Counted from the stretch's first letter, positions 1-7,551 are shown. The stretch: 14,315 nt of DNA from Firmicutes bacterium UBA2296 (GCA_002345475.1 DDWC01000040.1:1-14315); one strand, 5' to 3'. Program-made: numbers and translations. The notes: generated by a model from the letters alone, not told the origin.

Positions 1-1
1 C

Positions 2-682
2 ATTGGTGGAACACAGGGGTATATTCTGGTTTTTGTTGCGATGATGATTGCCCTGTTTGCACAGAGTCGGGTCCAGGGGACCTATGCCAAGTTCAGCCAG
101 CTTCCATCGCAGTCTGGACGCACCGGAGCTGACGTCGCCCGGGATATCTTGCACCGTGCGGGGCTCGATGAGGTCAGAGTGGAGATGGTTGAGGGCAAGC
201 TTAGCGACCATTACGATCCCCGGGTGAAGGTCGTTCGCTTGTCGCGGGAAGTGTTTGGTGGCAAGTCTCTTGCCGCACTGGGTATTGCCGCGCACGAAAC
301 TGGTCATGCTTTGCAACATCACGAAAGCTATGCTCCGCTGGCTTTGCGTGGCGCCATCTTGCCTGTGGTCAGCATAGGCTCAAATATGGCTTTCCCCCTT
401 TTTCTTATCGGCATGCTCATGAGCAGTGATGCTCTGATGACAGCAGGCATCCTCCTGTTCTCGGCGGTAGTCTTCTTTCAGCTGGTAACACTGCCGGTTG
501 AGTTTAATGCCAGCAATCGGGCTATTGAGCTTTTGGATAGTGGCGGGTACATAACCCGAGAGGAAGCCGGCCCCGTGAAGCAGATGCTGCGCGCTGCCGG
601 ATTCACCTATCTTGCTGCCACTGCGGTTGCTCTGGCTAACCTGGCCAGACTGCTTCTACTTCGTAACAGCAGGCGGCGTTAA
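2..682 (+). CDS. Membrane zinc metallopeptidase, YugP family (5' partial)
   Basis: This is a membrane-bound zinc peptidase of the YugP type (Zn_peptidase_2 family); its physiological substrate is not known. The frame is open back to the first base of the window, and the residues before the ATG at 41 (ending LVFVA) continue the hydrophobic N-terminal segment, so that ATG is internal and the true start lies upstream. The zinc motif HETGH is encoded from 293, followed by QHHES, and a likely third ligand is the Glu in PVEFNASNRA (codon at 500). Hydrophobic stretches follow the HETGH motif and recur near the C terminus, consistent with several membrane segments. About 226 visible codons is close to the usual family length, so little is missing. 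The stop is 1 nt before the proposed rsmB start, suggesting cotranscription. Family assignment is firm; function is inferred only from the motif. Confidence 0.88.
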   Translation: MGGTQGYILVFVAMMIALFAQSRVQGTYAKFSQLPSQSGRTGADVARDILHRAGLDEVRVEMVEGKLSDHYDPRVKVVRLSREVFGGKSLAALGIAAHETGHALQHHESYAPLALRGAILPVVSIGSNMAFPLFLIGMLMSSDALMTAGILLFSAVVFFQLVTLPVEFNASNRAIELLDSGGYITREEAGPVKQMLRAAGFTYLAATAVALANLARLLLLRNSRRR

Positions 683-683
683 A

Positions 684-1994
684 TTGCGAAACAGGACTGC
701 CGACCCACGCAGACTGGCCCTAGACACTCTTCTGAAAGTTGAACGAGACAAAGCGTACGCCAATCTGTCGCTGAGTAACATGCTACAGGAAGGAAACCTA
801 AGCAGGGTCGACCAGGCGCTGCTTTTTAGGCTTGTATACGGCACCGTCTCTATGCGCTTGTCCCTTGATTTTGCCCTGCAGTCTCATTTGAGGCGAGACA
901 TATCATCATTACCCGACGCCATCCGCAACATCCTTCGCCTGGGCGCATATCAGATCATGTATCTGGACAAGATTCCCCACAGTGCGGCGGTGGATGAATC
1001 AGTCAAGCTGGCCCACCGATACGGTCACCGAGGCACTGCCGGTCTGGTCAATGCCGTACTCAGGAAGATAGCGGTTGCGCCTGAACCTTCCTGGCCTTCC
1101 CGCAATGATGATCTGGTTTCTCATCTGTCGGTGCGCTATTCACACCCCAGGTTTCTTGTGGAACGGTACATAAAGCGTTTGGGTGAGGCAGAGGCCGAGC
1201 AGTTGCTCATCGCTAACAATACGGTTGCTGATTTTTGTATCCGCTCCAATCGCCTGCGCATCTCGCCGGACGTCCTCCAAATGCGACTCATGGATGAAGG
1301 AGTGACCTCGTGTCAGGGGAAGCTAGCCTGCGAGAGCCTTTATCTTGACAAAGCGCCTGATTTCACCGGGGAACTGTTTCGTCAGGGTTACTATACAGTT
1401 CAGGGCGAGGCTTCCGCCTATGTGTCGCTGATGTTGGACCCCCAACCTGGTGAGACAGTGGTAGATTTGTGTGCCGCTCCCGGAGGAAAGAGCACACACT
1501 TGGCCGAATTAATGGAAAATGAGGGTGCGGTGTTTGCCGTTGAAGCCAATAGCAGCAGACTGAGATTAGTATCAGAGAATGCCGCCCGGCTGGGGACCTC
1601 TATTGTTAAGGTTGTTCACGCGAAAGTGGAGAATGCCAGGGAGTACACTCCCATAGCAGACCGTGTGCTTCTTGATGCTCCTTGCTCTGGATTCGGTGTT
1701 TTGCGCCATAAGCCGGATATCAAGTATCATCGCAGCGAGAAGGACATCACGGCGCTCTCAGCGATGCAGAATCAGATGATAATCCAGGCGGCCGATCTTG
1801 TGAGGGCAGGGGGGCGTCTGGTGTACAGTGTTTGCACTACAGAGCCTGAAGAGACAAACGAAGTAGTCGAGACGTTGTTAAGGGGCCGCGGTGATTATTC
1901 TCTTATTCGTGAAGTCCGGTTGTGGCCACACAGGGATGGAACGGACGGCTTTTATATAGCCGTTCTGGACAGAAAGGAGCTCGGTGCTTCGTGA
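684..1994 (+). CDS. rsmB: 16S rRNA (cytosine-967-C5)-methyltransferase RsmB
   Basis: RsmB (Sun/Fmu) transfers a methyl group from SAM to C5 of cytosine 967 (E. coli numbering) in 16S rRNA. The N-terminal part (about residues 5-140) is the NusB-like RNA-binding domain. The methyltransferase domain shows the SAM loop DLCAAPGGKS (about residues 261-270), motif IV DAPCSG with Cys334, and motif VI YSVCTTEPEE with Cys384; by family knowledge Cys384 is the nucleophile and Cys334 assists product release. I choose the TTG at 684, 1 nt after the preceding stop, with AGGCGG at 671-676 seven bases upstream. This gives 436 aa, normal for the family. An ATG at 612 would add an unlikely hydrophobic leader and overlap the previous gene by 71 nt. 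The stop overlaps the rlmN start by 4 nt (GTGA), suggesting coupled translation. Confidence 0.93.
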   Translation: MRNRTADPRRLALDTLLKVERDKAYANLSLSNMLQEGNLSRVDQALLFRLVYGTVSMRLSLDFALQSHLRRDISSLPDAIRNILRLGAYQIMYLDKIPHSAAVDESVKLAHRYGHRGTAGLVNAVLRKIAVAPEPSWPSRNDDLVSHLSVRYSHPRFLVERYIKRLGEAEAEQLLIANNTVADFCIRSNRLRISPDVLQMRLMDEGVTSCQGKLACESLYLDKAPDFTGELFRQGYYTVQGEASAYVSLMLDPQPGETVVDLCAAPGGKSTHLAELMENEGAVFAVEANSSRLRLVSENAARLGTSIVKVVHAKVENAREYTPIADRVLLDAPCSGFGVLRHKPDIKYHRSEKDITALSAMQNQMIIQAADLVRAGGRLVYSVCTTEPEETNEVVETLLRGRGDYSLIREVRLWPHRDGTDGFYIAVLDRKELGAS

Positions 1995-3028
1995 GTTCAC
2001 TGATGAAGCCCTTCATCCTGCTAAGTTCCGCCGAACAGCAGCTGTTGCTGACCTCTCTTGGGCAACCAGCGTTCCGAGCAAAGCAGATATCTCGCTGGAT
2101 TTTCGAACGCCGGGTGACGGATTGGTCAAAAATGACCGATCTCCCCGCAAGTTTGCGCACTGTTTTGTCAGATGAGGGCAGGAGAACTGTCCCGGCAGAA
2201 ATTGTGGGCGCTCTGGCGTCTGGTTGGGCGACCAAGTACGCGATACGACTTGACGACGGTGAAGTTGTGGAGTCAGTCGCTATGAAATATGACTATGGCA
2301 CTTCGGTTTGCGTTTCCACCCAGGCGGGGTGTAAAATGGCATGTGCCTTCTGTGCCTCCGCTGAAGGAGGCTATATACGCAATCTCAGCTCATGGGAGAT
2401 GCTATCACAGGTCATCCTTGCCGGCAAAGACTCTGAAGGCAGAGCCAATACGCATGTGGTACTGATGGGCATGGGTGAACCACTGGACAACTACGCTGAG
2501 GTTATTACCTTTGTTCACGCTTTGCGGGAACATCTCGGCATCAGCCCACGGAGGGTAACCCTGTCCACTTGTGGCCTCGTTCCCCAAATGCAGCGTCTGG
2601 CGGCTGAAGGATTACCCTTGACACTGAGCGTCAGTCTGCACGCAGCAGACGACATAACTCGGTCGAAGATCATGCCCATTAACCAGACCTACCCGGTGGC
2701 TGACGTGCTGGCCGCCATGCATGACTACTCCCGTACAACAGGTCGCCGAGTCAGCATAGAATACACTCTGATCAGTGGGATAAACGACAGCCCGGAAGCG
2801 GCACGTCAGTTGGCGGAAATGGTGAAAGGTCACTTTCATGTTAACCTCATCCCTGTTAACCCCGTGGAGGGGATGGGTTGGGAAGCCCCGGGTGCGGCCA
2901 GAGTGGAGGCCTTCCGCAAGGCTCTGGAGAGTAAGGGAGTAAATGCCACCATCCGTCGTGGGCTGGGGCTGGAAATAGACGGGTCATGCGGTCAGTTGAG
3001 GCGACGCACCCCAAGAACGACTAAGTGA
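1991..3028 (+). CDS. rlmN: Dual-specificity rRNA/tRNA m2A methyltransferase RlmN
   Basis: RlmN is a radical-SAM enzyme that methylates C2 of A2503 in 23S rRNA and A37 in some tRNAs, affecting decoding and the peptide exit tunnel. The CxxxCxxC cluster motif is seen as CKMACAFC (Cys114, Cys118, Cys121). MGMGEPLDNY and the STCGLVP segment follow, and the C-terminal GSCGQLR carries Cys333, the family's methyl-carrying cysteine (Cys355 in E. coli). The chosen start is GTG 1991, overlapping the rsmB stop as GTGA, with GGAG at 1976-1979 eleven bases upstream. The ATG at 2003 is possible but too far from that site. Length is 345 aa, standard for the family. An RlmN rather than Cfr identity is favoured by the housekeeping neighbours and general sequence pattern. 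Confidence 0.95.
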   Translation: MSSLMKPFILLSSAEQQLLLTSLGQPAFRAKQISRWIFERRVTDWSKMTDLPASLRTVLSDEGRRTVPAEIVGALASGWATKYAIRLDDGEVVESVAMKYDYGTSVCVSTQAGCKMACAFCASAEGGYIRNLSSWEMLSQVILAGKDSEGRANTHVVLMGMGEPLDNYAEVITFVHALREHLGISPRRVTLSTCGLVPQMQRLAAEGLPLTLSVSLHAADDITRSKIMPINQTYPVADVLAAMHDYSRTTGRRVSIEYTLISGINDSPEAARQLAEMVKGHFHVNLIPVNPVEGMGWEAPGAARVEAFRKALESKGVNATIRRGLGLEIDGSCGQLRRRTPRTTK

Positions 3029-3033
3029 GGTGG
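3028..3033 (+). promoter_or_regulatory. Ribosome binding site of prpC
   Basis: AGGTGG overlaps the last base of the rlmN stop codon and lies 7 nt before GTG 3041. It is the best start signal in the gap and supports GTG 3041 as the original prpC start, even though that frame closes at TAG 3062. Confidence 0.55.
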
Positions 3034-3040
3034 GCGCAGT

Positions 3041-3791
3041 GTGGTAAGCATACGCCGAAAGTAGTGCCGGCGCAATACGCTCTGACAATCAGGACTACTG
3101 GCTGATTCACAAGCTTGACGGAGTAGGCGAGGCGACAATGCTTCTGTGTTGCGTTGCTGACGGAGTGGGAGGGCACCAGGCAGGCAACGTCGCCAGCAAG
3201 TTGGCTGTGATGACTCTTCTCGACGCCGTCATTGCCGGGCGGCCTGCAGAAGAGCCTGCTGATGCCTTATGCCAGGCGATTTCGGTGGCCAATGCGGTGG
3301 TATACAGAGAATCAGGGTTAAGCGATTCTTTGCACGGTATGGGAACAACGCTGACAGCTGCGCTGCTGACGGAAACGCAGTGTTTTATCGCACACATTGG
3401 CGACAGCCGAGCCTATCTGTTAAGAGACGGGGAGTTGTCCCGTCTTACTGTGGACCATTCCATGGTGCAGGATCTGATTAACCAGGGCAAGATTACTTCG
3501 TCCGACGCCGAGACTCATCCTCAACGGCATGTCCTGACCCGGGCCCTGGGTATTGTGGGCTCAGTTCAGTGCGATAGCTCAGAACATCGCCTTATGCAGC
3601 GGGATGTGCTTCTCCTGTGCACCGATGGCCTGACCCGGGTGCTCAGCGATAATGAGATATCTAAGGTTCTTATGAGTGATACGGTGGGCGAAGCGAAGGC
3701 CAGCATACTGGTCTCATTGGCAATGGAGCGCGGGGCCCCCGATAATGTTACTGTCCTCTTGGCAGTATGGGAAGGGTGTGTAGAATGCTAG
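3041..3791 (+). CDS. prpC: PP2C-type protein phosphatase PrpC/Stp, with apparent N-terminal frameshift
   Basis: This is the metal-dependent Ser/Thr phosphatase that normally reverses PrkC phosphorylation. Motifs in order are RSDNQD (from about 3078), VADGVGGHQAGN, GTTLTAALL, HIGDSRAYLLRDGEL, LLCTDGLTRVLSD and GAPDNVTVLL, covering the usual Asp metal ligands. The frame holding these motifs has a stop at 3045-3047 and no ATG, GTG or TTG before ATG 3138, so the RSDNQD block cannot be reached. GTG 3041, with a good ribosome binding site, is one frame off and stops at 3062. Removing one base around 3045-3050 joins them into a 249-aa protein whose conserved Arg falls at residue 13, typical of the family. 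If translation really began at ATG 3138 (GAGG 5 nt upstream), the protein would be 217 aa and lack the first metal-binding motif. The gene is either a sequencing or assembly error or a genuine damaged allele. The 3' end overlaps prkC by 7 nt. Confidence 0.85.
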
Positions 3792-5680
3792 GTAAAGTAC
3801 TGGGTGGTCGTTACTCCCTCGAAGAGAAAAGAGGCGGAGGCGGGACTGCTTTTGTCTATCGTGGCAGGGATTCTCTTCTCAATCGGACAGTGGCCGTCAA
3901 GGTTCTGAATGCGAGTCTCACAACAGATGACGAGTTTGTGGCTAAATTTCGTCGTGAAGCTCAAGCGGCTGCCAGCCTGTCTAACCCACATGTGGTGGGG
4001 ATATATGACGTGGGAGAGGACGAGGGCACATACTATATCGTTATGGAATACGTGGAAGGGAAAACCCTCAAGCAGCACATCGAAGATCTCACAACTATCA
4101 GTGAGTCTGAGGTGGTTGATATTTCCATGCAAATTTGCGAGGCTTTGCGCCATGCCCACCGCCACGGGGTTATACATCGTGACATCAAACCGCACAACAT
4201 TCTCCTGACTCGCGACGGTCAGGTCAAGGTCGCCGATTTCGGACTGGCCAGAGTCACTACCACAGCGACTCTGACGGAAAGCGACTCGTTGATGGGATCA
4301 GTGCACTACATGTCGCCGGAACAGGCCAGGGGAGGCTTCACCAGCGAACGATCGGACATCTATTCTCTGGGCGTAGTGATGTATGAAATGCTGACAGGTA
4401 AGACACCCTATTCCGGAGATAGCATGTTCTCGGTGGCTATCAAACACCTACAGGAGGTCCCCACCCCTGTGCGGGAACTCAAACCTGAAGTCAGTGAAGC
4501 TCTGGCGGCCATCGTTGAACGCGCCATGAGCAAGGAGCAGGCGGGCAGGTACCAGTCAGCTGAGCAAATGCTGGCCGATTTGGCTGAGTTGCCAGGCGCT
4601 GCCGAGCAACTGGCACGACGGGGTGGTAGCCTCAGAGGTAGCGGCGAGCTGGTGTTGCGCGACCAGAAGGAACTAGCGGACGCTTTCATCCAGGGCGCCG
4701 AAACTGCCGGCAGCAGGAGGGCGAATGAAGTGGCAAGAAAGAAGAAAAAAAAGAAGCCCTCGTGGGTAGTCATACTGACAATCCTGATGATACTGACCAT
4801 GGCAGGGATTGGCGTCGGCATTCTCTACATGTTGTGGCCGCGGCCGGAGGTCATAGTCCCAGACATTGTGGGTATGTCTCTGGCAGCGGCGCAGCAGACC
4901 TTAAGAGAGGCTAATCTCACATACCTGATTCGTGACGGCGAGTATAATGCCGAGGTCGAACCCGGGACAGTCATTCGGCAGAGTCCTGAAGCCGGCCGCA
5001 CCGTCAGGGCGGGCCGGGAAGTGGAGATAACTCCCAGTCAAGGCGCAGATCTCAAAGAGGTCCCCAACGTCGTTGGCAAGACACTGCTGGAGGCGCGAAT
5101 AGCTCTTAACGAAGAAGGCTTTGTCGTTGGTCAGCAGGACACCGAACACAGCGACACCATACCCGCCGGCGTGGTAATATCACAAAATCCACGGCCGCCG
5201 CTGCGCGCCGAACGCGGAACTCCGGTTGACGTCCTGGTTAGTCTGGGGTCTCCAGTTGTCTATGTTAACCCTCCGACCCTTGTAGGACTCACTCAGGCAG
5301 AGGCGGAGCTGCAGTTGCGCAATGTGGGCCTTGAGGTGGGCGCGATCACTTGGGAATATGGCAGTCTCGGTTTTGGCTATGTAGTCAGGCAGGGGATATC
5401 ACCCTTTGAGCGAGTTCCCCGTGGTACGCTTGTCTCCCTGGTTGTTAGCCGGGGTAAGCTGTTTAAGGAGACGGTAGTTGTGCCCGCCAGTGAGCTGGCA
5501 GAAAACAGCCGCGTTGAGATTTCGGCTGAGGATCGCGAAGGCCGCAAGATTGTCTTTGATCAGATACGCAGCCCCAGTGGAGGCGATATTGTGGTGGAAG
5601 TCGAGGCTGTAGCGCCTTATTACCTGCTCGTTACCATCAATGGACGAGTGTACCGCTATGAGAGAATTGGCAGTGAGTAA
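3785..5680 (+). CDS. prkC: PASTA-domain Ser/Thr protein kinase PrkC (Stk/PknB family)
   Basis: PrkC is a membrane eukaryotic-like kinase that senses muropeptides or lipid II outside the cell and phosphorylates cell-wall, translation and metabolic proteins. The kinase domain (about residues 8-275) has a glycine-rich loop (KRGGGGTAFVY), Lys39 in VAVKVL, HRDIKPHN with catalytic Asp133, DFG at 151-153 and GSVHYMSPEQARG in the activation loop. A lysine-rich stretch precedes one membrane segment at about 327-349. Outside are three PASTA repeats (about 355-423, 424-490, 491-559) and a C-terminal beta-rich domain to residue 631. I choose ATG 3785, 8 nt after AAGGG at 3772-3776; it overlaps the prpC stop by 7 nt, the classical phosphatase-kinase coupling. 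An upstream ATG-like start at 3767 would only add a few residues. All catalytic residues are present, so the kinase should be active even if its partner phosphatase is damaged. Confidence 0.96.
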   Translation: MLGKVLGGRYSLEEKRGGGGTAFVYRGRDSLLNRTVAVKVLNASLTTDDEFVAKFRREAQAAASLSNPHVVGIYDVGEDEGTYYIVMEYVEGKTLKQHIEDLTTISESEVVDISMQICEALRHAHRHGVIHRDIKPHNILLTRDGQVKVADFGLARVTTTATLTESDSLMGSVHYMSPEQARGGFTSERSDIYSLGVVMYEMLTGKTPYSGDSMFSVAIKHLQEVPTPVRELKPEVSEALAAIVERAMSKEQAGRYQSAEQMLADLAELPGAAEQLARRGGSLRGSGELVLRDQKELADAFIQGAETAGSRRANEVARKKKKKKPSWVVILTILMILTMAGIGVGILYMLWPRPEVIVPDIVGMSLAAAQQTLREANLTYLIRDGEYNAEVEPGTVIRQSPEAGRTVRAGREVEITPSQGADLKEVPNVVGKTLLEARIALNEEGFVVGQQDTEHSDTIPAGVVISQNPRPPLRAERGTPVDVLVSLGSPVVYVNPPTLVGLTQAEAELQLRNVGLEVGAITWEYGSLGFGYVVRQGISPFERVPRGTLVSLVVSRGKLFKETVVVPASELAENSRVEISAEDREGRKIVFDQIRSPSGGDIVVEVEAVAPYYLLVTINGRVYRYERIGSE

Positions 5681-6563
5681 GCCTGTACAGGGACGGATAC
5701 TGAAAATTCTGGCCGGGTTCTACTTTGTGGACCTCCCTGACGGCATACTCAGGTGCCGTGGGAGAGGAAGGCTCAAGGCACAAAACGAATCTCCGATGGT
5801 TGGCGACTTGGTGACCGTCGAGCCAATCGACGCTGAAGAGGGCACCGTAATTGACATACTGCCCAGGCGAAACCTGATGTTCAGGCCTGCAGTTGCCAAT
5901 GTTGAGCAATTGGTGGTCATGGCTGCCTTTGCTGCTCCAGACCCAAATCGCCTTCTGGTGGACCGTCTTTTGGTTACTGGCGAGTTTATGGAGTTGCGGG
6001 TGGTTTTATGTGTCAACAAAAGCGACCTGTCAGGCGATCCGGAGTTTACAGCACCATACATTGCCGCAGGGTATCCGGTTGTCGAATTATCACTTTCGGA
6101 CGACGAAGATCTTTCACCTCTTTTCGCAGAGCTAAGGGGGCGAGTCTCCGTTCTGGCAGGTCAATCCGGGGTTGGGAAATCAAGTTTGTTGCGGCGGTTG
6201 CGTCCCGCTCTTGATATCGCAGTAGGAGAAGTGAGTGAGAAGACCAGTATGGGCAAACACACTACCAGACATGTTGAGCGAATTAGAGTTGCCGATTGGG
6301 AAGCGTATATAGTTGACACTCCAGGCTTCAGCAAGCTGGAGCTCCCCGCACAAATGCGGGCTGCCGATCTTAGCGATTACCTGCCCGAAATGCGATCGCT
6401 ACGTGAATACTGCAAATTCGGGCATGACTGTCGGCACGTTACCGAGCCAGGATGCGCTGTAAAGTCAGCTACTGAAAGTGGCGAGGTCTCACAGCGCAGA
6501 TACGATAGTTACAGGATGCTCTATGCGGAACTTGATGAGCGCGAAAGGAGTCAGTACAGATGA
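5673..6563 (+). CDS. rsgA: Ribosome small-subunit-dependent GTPase RsgA (CpgA/YjeQ)
   Basis: RsgA is a circularly permuted GTPase that checks late maturation of the 30S subunit. An N-terminal OB-fold (about residues 5-70) is followed by permuted G motifs: G4 NKSD at about 115-118, G1 GQSGVGKSS at about 163-171 and G3 DTPG at 215-218. The C-terminal zinc region has Cys247, Cys253, His255 and Cys261 in CKFGHDCRHVTEPGC; the gap between the first two cysteines is one residue longer than in E. coli RsgA. The start is uncertain: GTG 5673 overlaps the prkC stop by 8 nt and gives 296 aa with the N-terminal pattern usual for the family, while ATG 5658 and ATG 5640 are also in frame; none has a strong ribosome binding site, so coupling to prkC is likely. 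In B. subtilis this protein (CpgA) is a known PrkC substrate, which fits the gene order. Confidence 0.94.
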   Translation: MSKPVQGRILKILAGFYFVDLPDGILRCRGRGRLKAQNESPMVGDLVTVEPIDAEEGTVIDILPRRNLMFRPAVANVEQLVVMAAFAAPDPNRLLVDRLLVTGEFMELRVVLCVNKSDLSGDPEFTAPYIAAGYPVVELSLSDDEDLSPLFAELRGRVSVLAGQSGVGKSSLLRRLRPALDIAVGEVSEKTSMGKHTTRHVERIRVADWEAYIVDTPGFSKLELPAQMRAADLSDYLPEMRSLREYCKFGHDCRHVTEPGCAVKSATESGEVSQRRYDSYRMLYAELDERERSQYR

Positions 6564-7222
6564 TCAAAGTTGCACCGTCGCTTCTGGCCGCCGATTTGTT
6601 GCGCCTGGGGGAAGAGCTCCAGAGTGTTGTTGATAGCGGATTATCGTGGGTACATGTTGACGTGATGGATGGTACCTATGTGCCAAACATATCCTATGGC
6701 TCAAACATGGCTCAGGCCGTGAAGCGCTTCGGTACGCTGCGGTTTGACTGCCATCTCATGGTGGAACACCCCGAGACTCAAGTCGATGCCTTTATCGCCG
6801 CAGGTGCGGATATCATTACCGTTCACGGTGAGTGTGTTAGGCACCTCCACCGGCTTGTGCATCACATTAAGTCTTCCCGGGTTAAAGCGGGCCTGGCTCT
6901 CAACCCTTCGTCTCCTGTGTCGAGCATAAAGGAATTAATCTCCGATGTAGATCTGGTGCTGGTGATGACCGTCAATCCTGGTTATGGCGGTCAGCAGTTT
7001 ATCCCCGGAATGCTTAACAAGATTGAGGAACTGGATCGGTTGCGTCAGGAGGCTGCTCTGGATTTTGAGATTCAGGTTGACGGAGGCGTCAATTTGAGCA
7101 CTGCCGAAGCGTGTGTGAAGCGAGGCGCAGATTTTCTTGTGACAGGAGCCGCATTCTTTGGTGCCACGGATCGAGCAGATTTTGCTGAGAGAATCAGCAA
7201 AATGGAAAAGAGCGGTCTGTAA
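6560..7222 (+). CDS. rpe: Ribulose-phosphate 3-epimerase
   Basis: Rpe interconverts ribulose 5-phosphate and xylulose 5-phosphate in the pentose phosphate pathway. The 220-aa TIM barrel shows the start motif VAPSLLAAD, then HVDVMDG with metal ligands His32 and Asp34, CHLMVEHP with His65, NPGYGGQQF in the phosphate-binding region, and QVDGGVN with the second catalytic Asp174. GADFLVTGAAFF near the C terminus completes the phosphate site. The residue after DVMDG is Thr39, where His is common in the family; it is not a catalytic ligand. The ATG overlaps the rsgA stop (ATGA), and AAAGGAG at 6544-6550 lies 9 nt upstream. The gene's stop codon is inside the terminator-like hairpin at 7207-7240, so transcript end and coding end are fused. 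This closes the first operon. Confidence 0.96.
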   Translation: MIKVAPSLLAADLLRLGEELQSVVDSGLSWVHVDVMDGTYVPNISYGSNMAQAVKRFGTLRFDCHLMVEHPETQVDAFIAAGADIITVHGECVRHLHRLVHHIKSSRVKAGLALNPSSPVSSIKELISDVDLVLVMTVNPGYGGQQFIPGMLNKIEELDRLRQEAALDFEIQVDGGVNLSTAEACVKRGADFLVTGAAFFGATDRADFAERISKMEKSGL

Positions 7223-7240
7223 TTTTACAGACCGCTCTTT
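7207..7240. terminator. Perfect-palindrome bidirectional terminator between rpe and rpmB
   Basis: Bases 7207-7222 are exactly complementary to 7225-7240 (16 pairs on paper; about 14 pairs with a 6-nt loop is realistic). The stem is bounded by AAA on the left and TTT on the right, so each strand has a short U run at the stem's 3' foot. It includes the rpe stop codon and lies 14 nt from the rpmB stop, serving the two convergent genes. The U run is short, so termination strength is inferred. Confidence 0.8.
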
Positions 7241-7254
7241 ATCCGAATTAGCAA

Positions 7255-7455
7255 CTAGATGGCTCGGATAACCCGATTTGACTTCAGACACTTTGTGCAG
7301 ACATACTGGCGCTGAGGGGTGCCGTCAATCAGTACCCGGACTTTCTGGATGTTGGGTTGACGAATCCGTTTAACGCGCTTTGTTAGCTGTGAGCCTTTAT
7401 AGTTGAGTTTGCTGCCCGACTGGCTGCCTTTGGCGCAAATTTCGCATTTGAACAT
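7255..7455 (-). CDS. rpmB: 50S ribosomal protein L28, zinc-ribbon (C+) form
   Basis: L28 is a small basic protein of the large ribosomal subunit. The 66-aa product has CEIC at residues 4-7 and CTKC at 53-56, forming the four-cysteine zinc site of the C+ form; the core PNIQKVRVLIDG matches the L28 consensus. Many bacteria carry a cysteine-free copy that replaces this one under zinc starvation (established for the family); whether a second copy exists cannot be seen here. I choose the ATG at 7455 because AAGGAGG (7464-7470 on this strand) lies 8 nt upstream; the GTG at 7464 overlaps the ribosome binding site and is rejected. The gene is convergent with rpe and divergent from the asp23 operon, so it forms its own transcription unit with a promoter at 7483-7512. 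Confidence 0.95.
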   Translation of the reverse strand: MFKCEICAKGSQSGSKLNYKGSQLTKRVKRIRQPNIQKVRVLIDGTPQRQYVCTKCLKSNRVIRAI

Positions 7456-7463
7456 TAGCTGCA

Positions 7464-7470
7464 CCTCCTT
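7464..7470 (-). promoter_or_regulatory. Ribosome binding site of rpmB
   Basis: On the minus strand this reads AAGGAGG, a near-perfect Shine-Dalgarno sequence 8 nt before the ATG at 7455. It decides the start against the GTG at 7464, which lies inside it. Confidence 0.75.
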
Positions 7471-7482
7471 TTCACGGATGTA

Positions 7483-7512
7483 ATTCTACCACAGGTCGAG
7501 AGTAGCTGGCAA
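7483..7512 (-). promoter_or_regulatory. Probable sigma-A promoter of rpmB
   Basis: On the minus strand TTGCCA (7507-7512) is followed after 18 nt by TAGAAT (7483-7488). Matches to TTGACA/TATAAT are 5 of 6 each. Transcription would start near 7476, only a few bases before the ribosome binding site, giving a very short leader. No repressor site or zinc-responsive operator was recognised. Confidence 0.6.
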
Positions 7513-7542
7513 GGTGAGCAGGTGCGTACTTGTGCAGGATTG

Positions 7543-7551
7543 TGTTATTAT
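7543..7551 (+). promoter_or_regulatory. Possible extended -10 promoter of the asp23-fakA-sda operon
   Basis: TGTTATTAT at 7543-7551 fits an extended -10 element (TGn plus TATTAT). No good -35 is present at 17-18 nt upstream. Start of transcription would fall near 7558, about 40 nt before the asp23 GTG. It is the best candidate in the gap between the divergent rpmB and asp23 genes but remains weak. Confidence 0.35.

Noticed and set aside
1991..3028. Cfr-type resistance methyltransferase in place of RlmN
   Set aside because: Operon context with rsmB, prpC, prkC and rsgA and the family-typical length and motifs point to the housekeeping enzyme.
3138..3791. ATG 3138 as the genuine start of the phosphatase
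   Set aside because: It has a fair ribosome binding site (GAGG, 5 nt) but would remove the conserved RSDNQD block encoded just upstream in the same frame, which is under clear coding conservation.
4408..4821. Minus-strand frame with a run of phenylalanines opposite prkC
   Set aside because: The phenylalanine run is the complement of the lysine codons of PrkC; no independent gene is supported.
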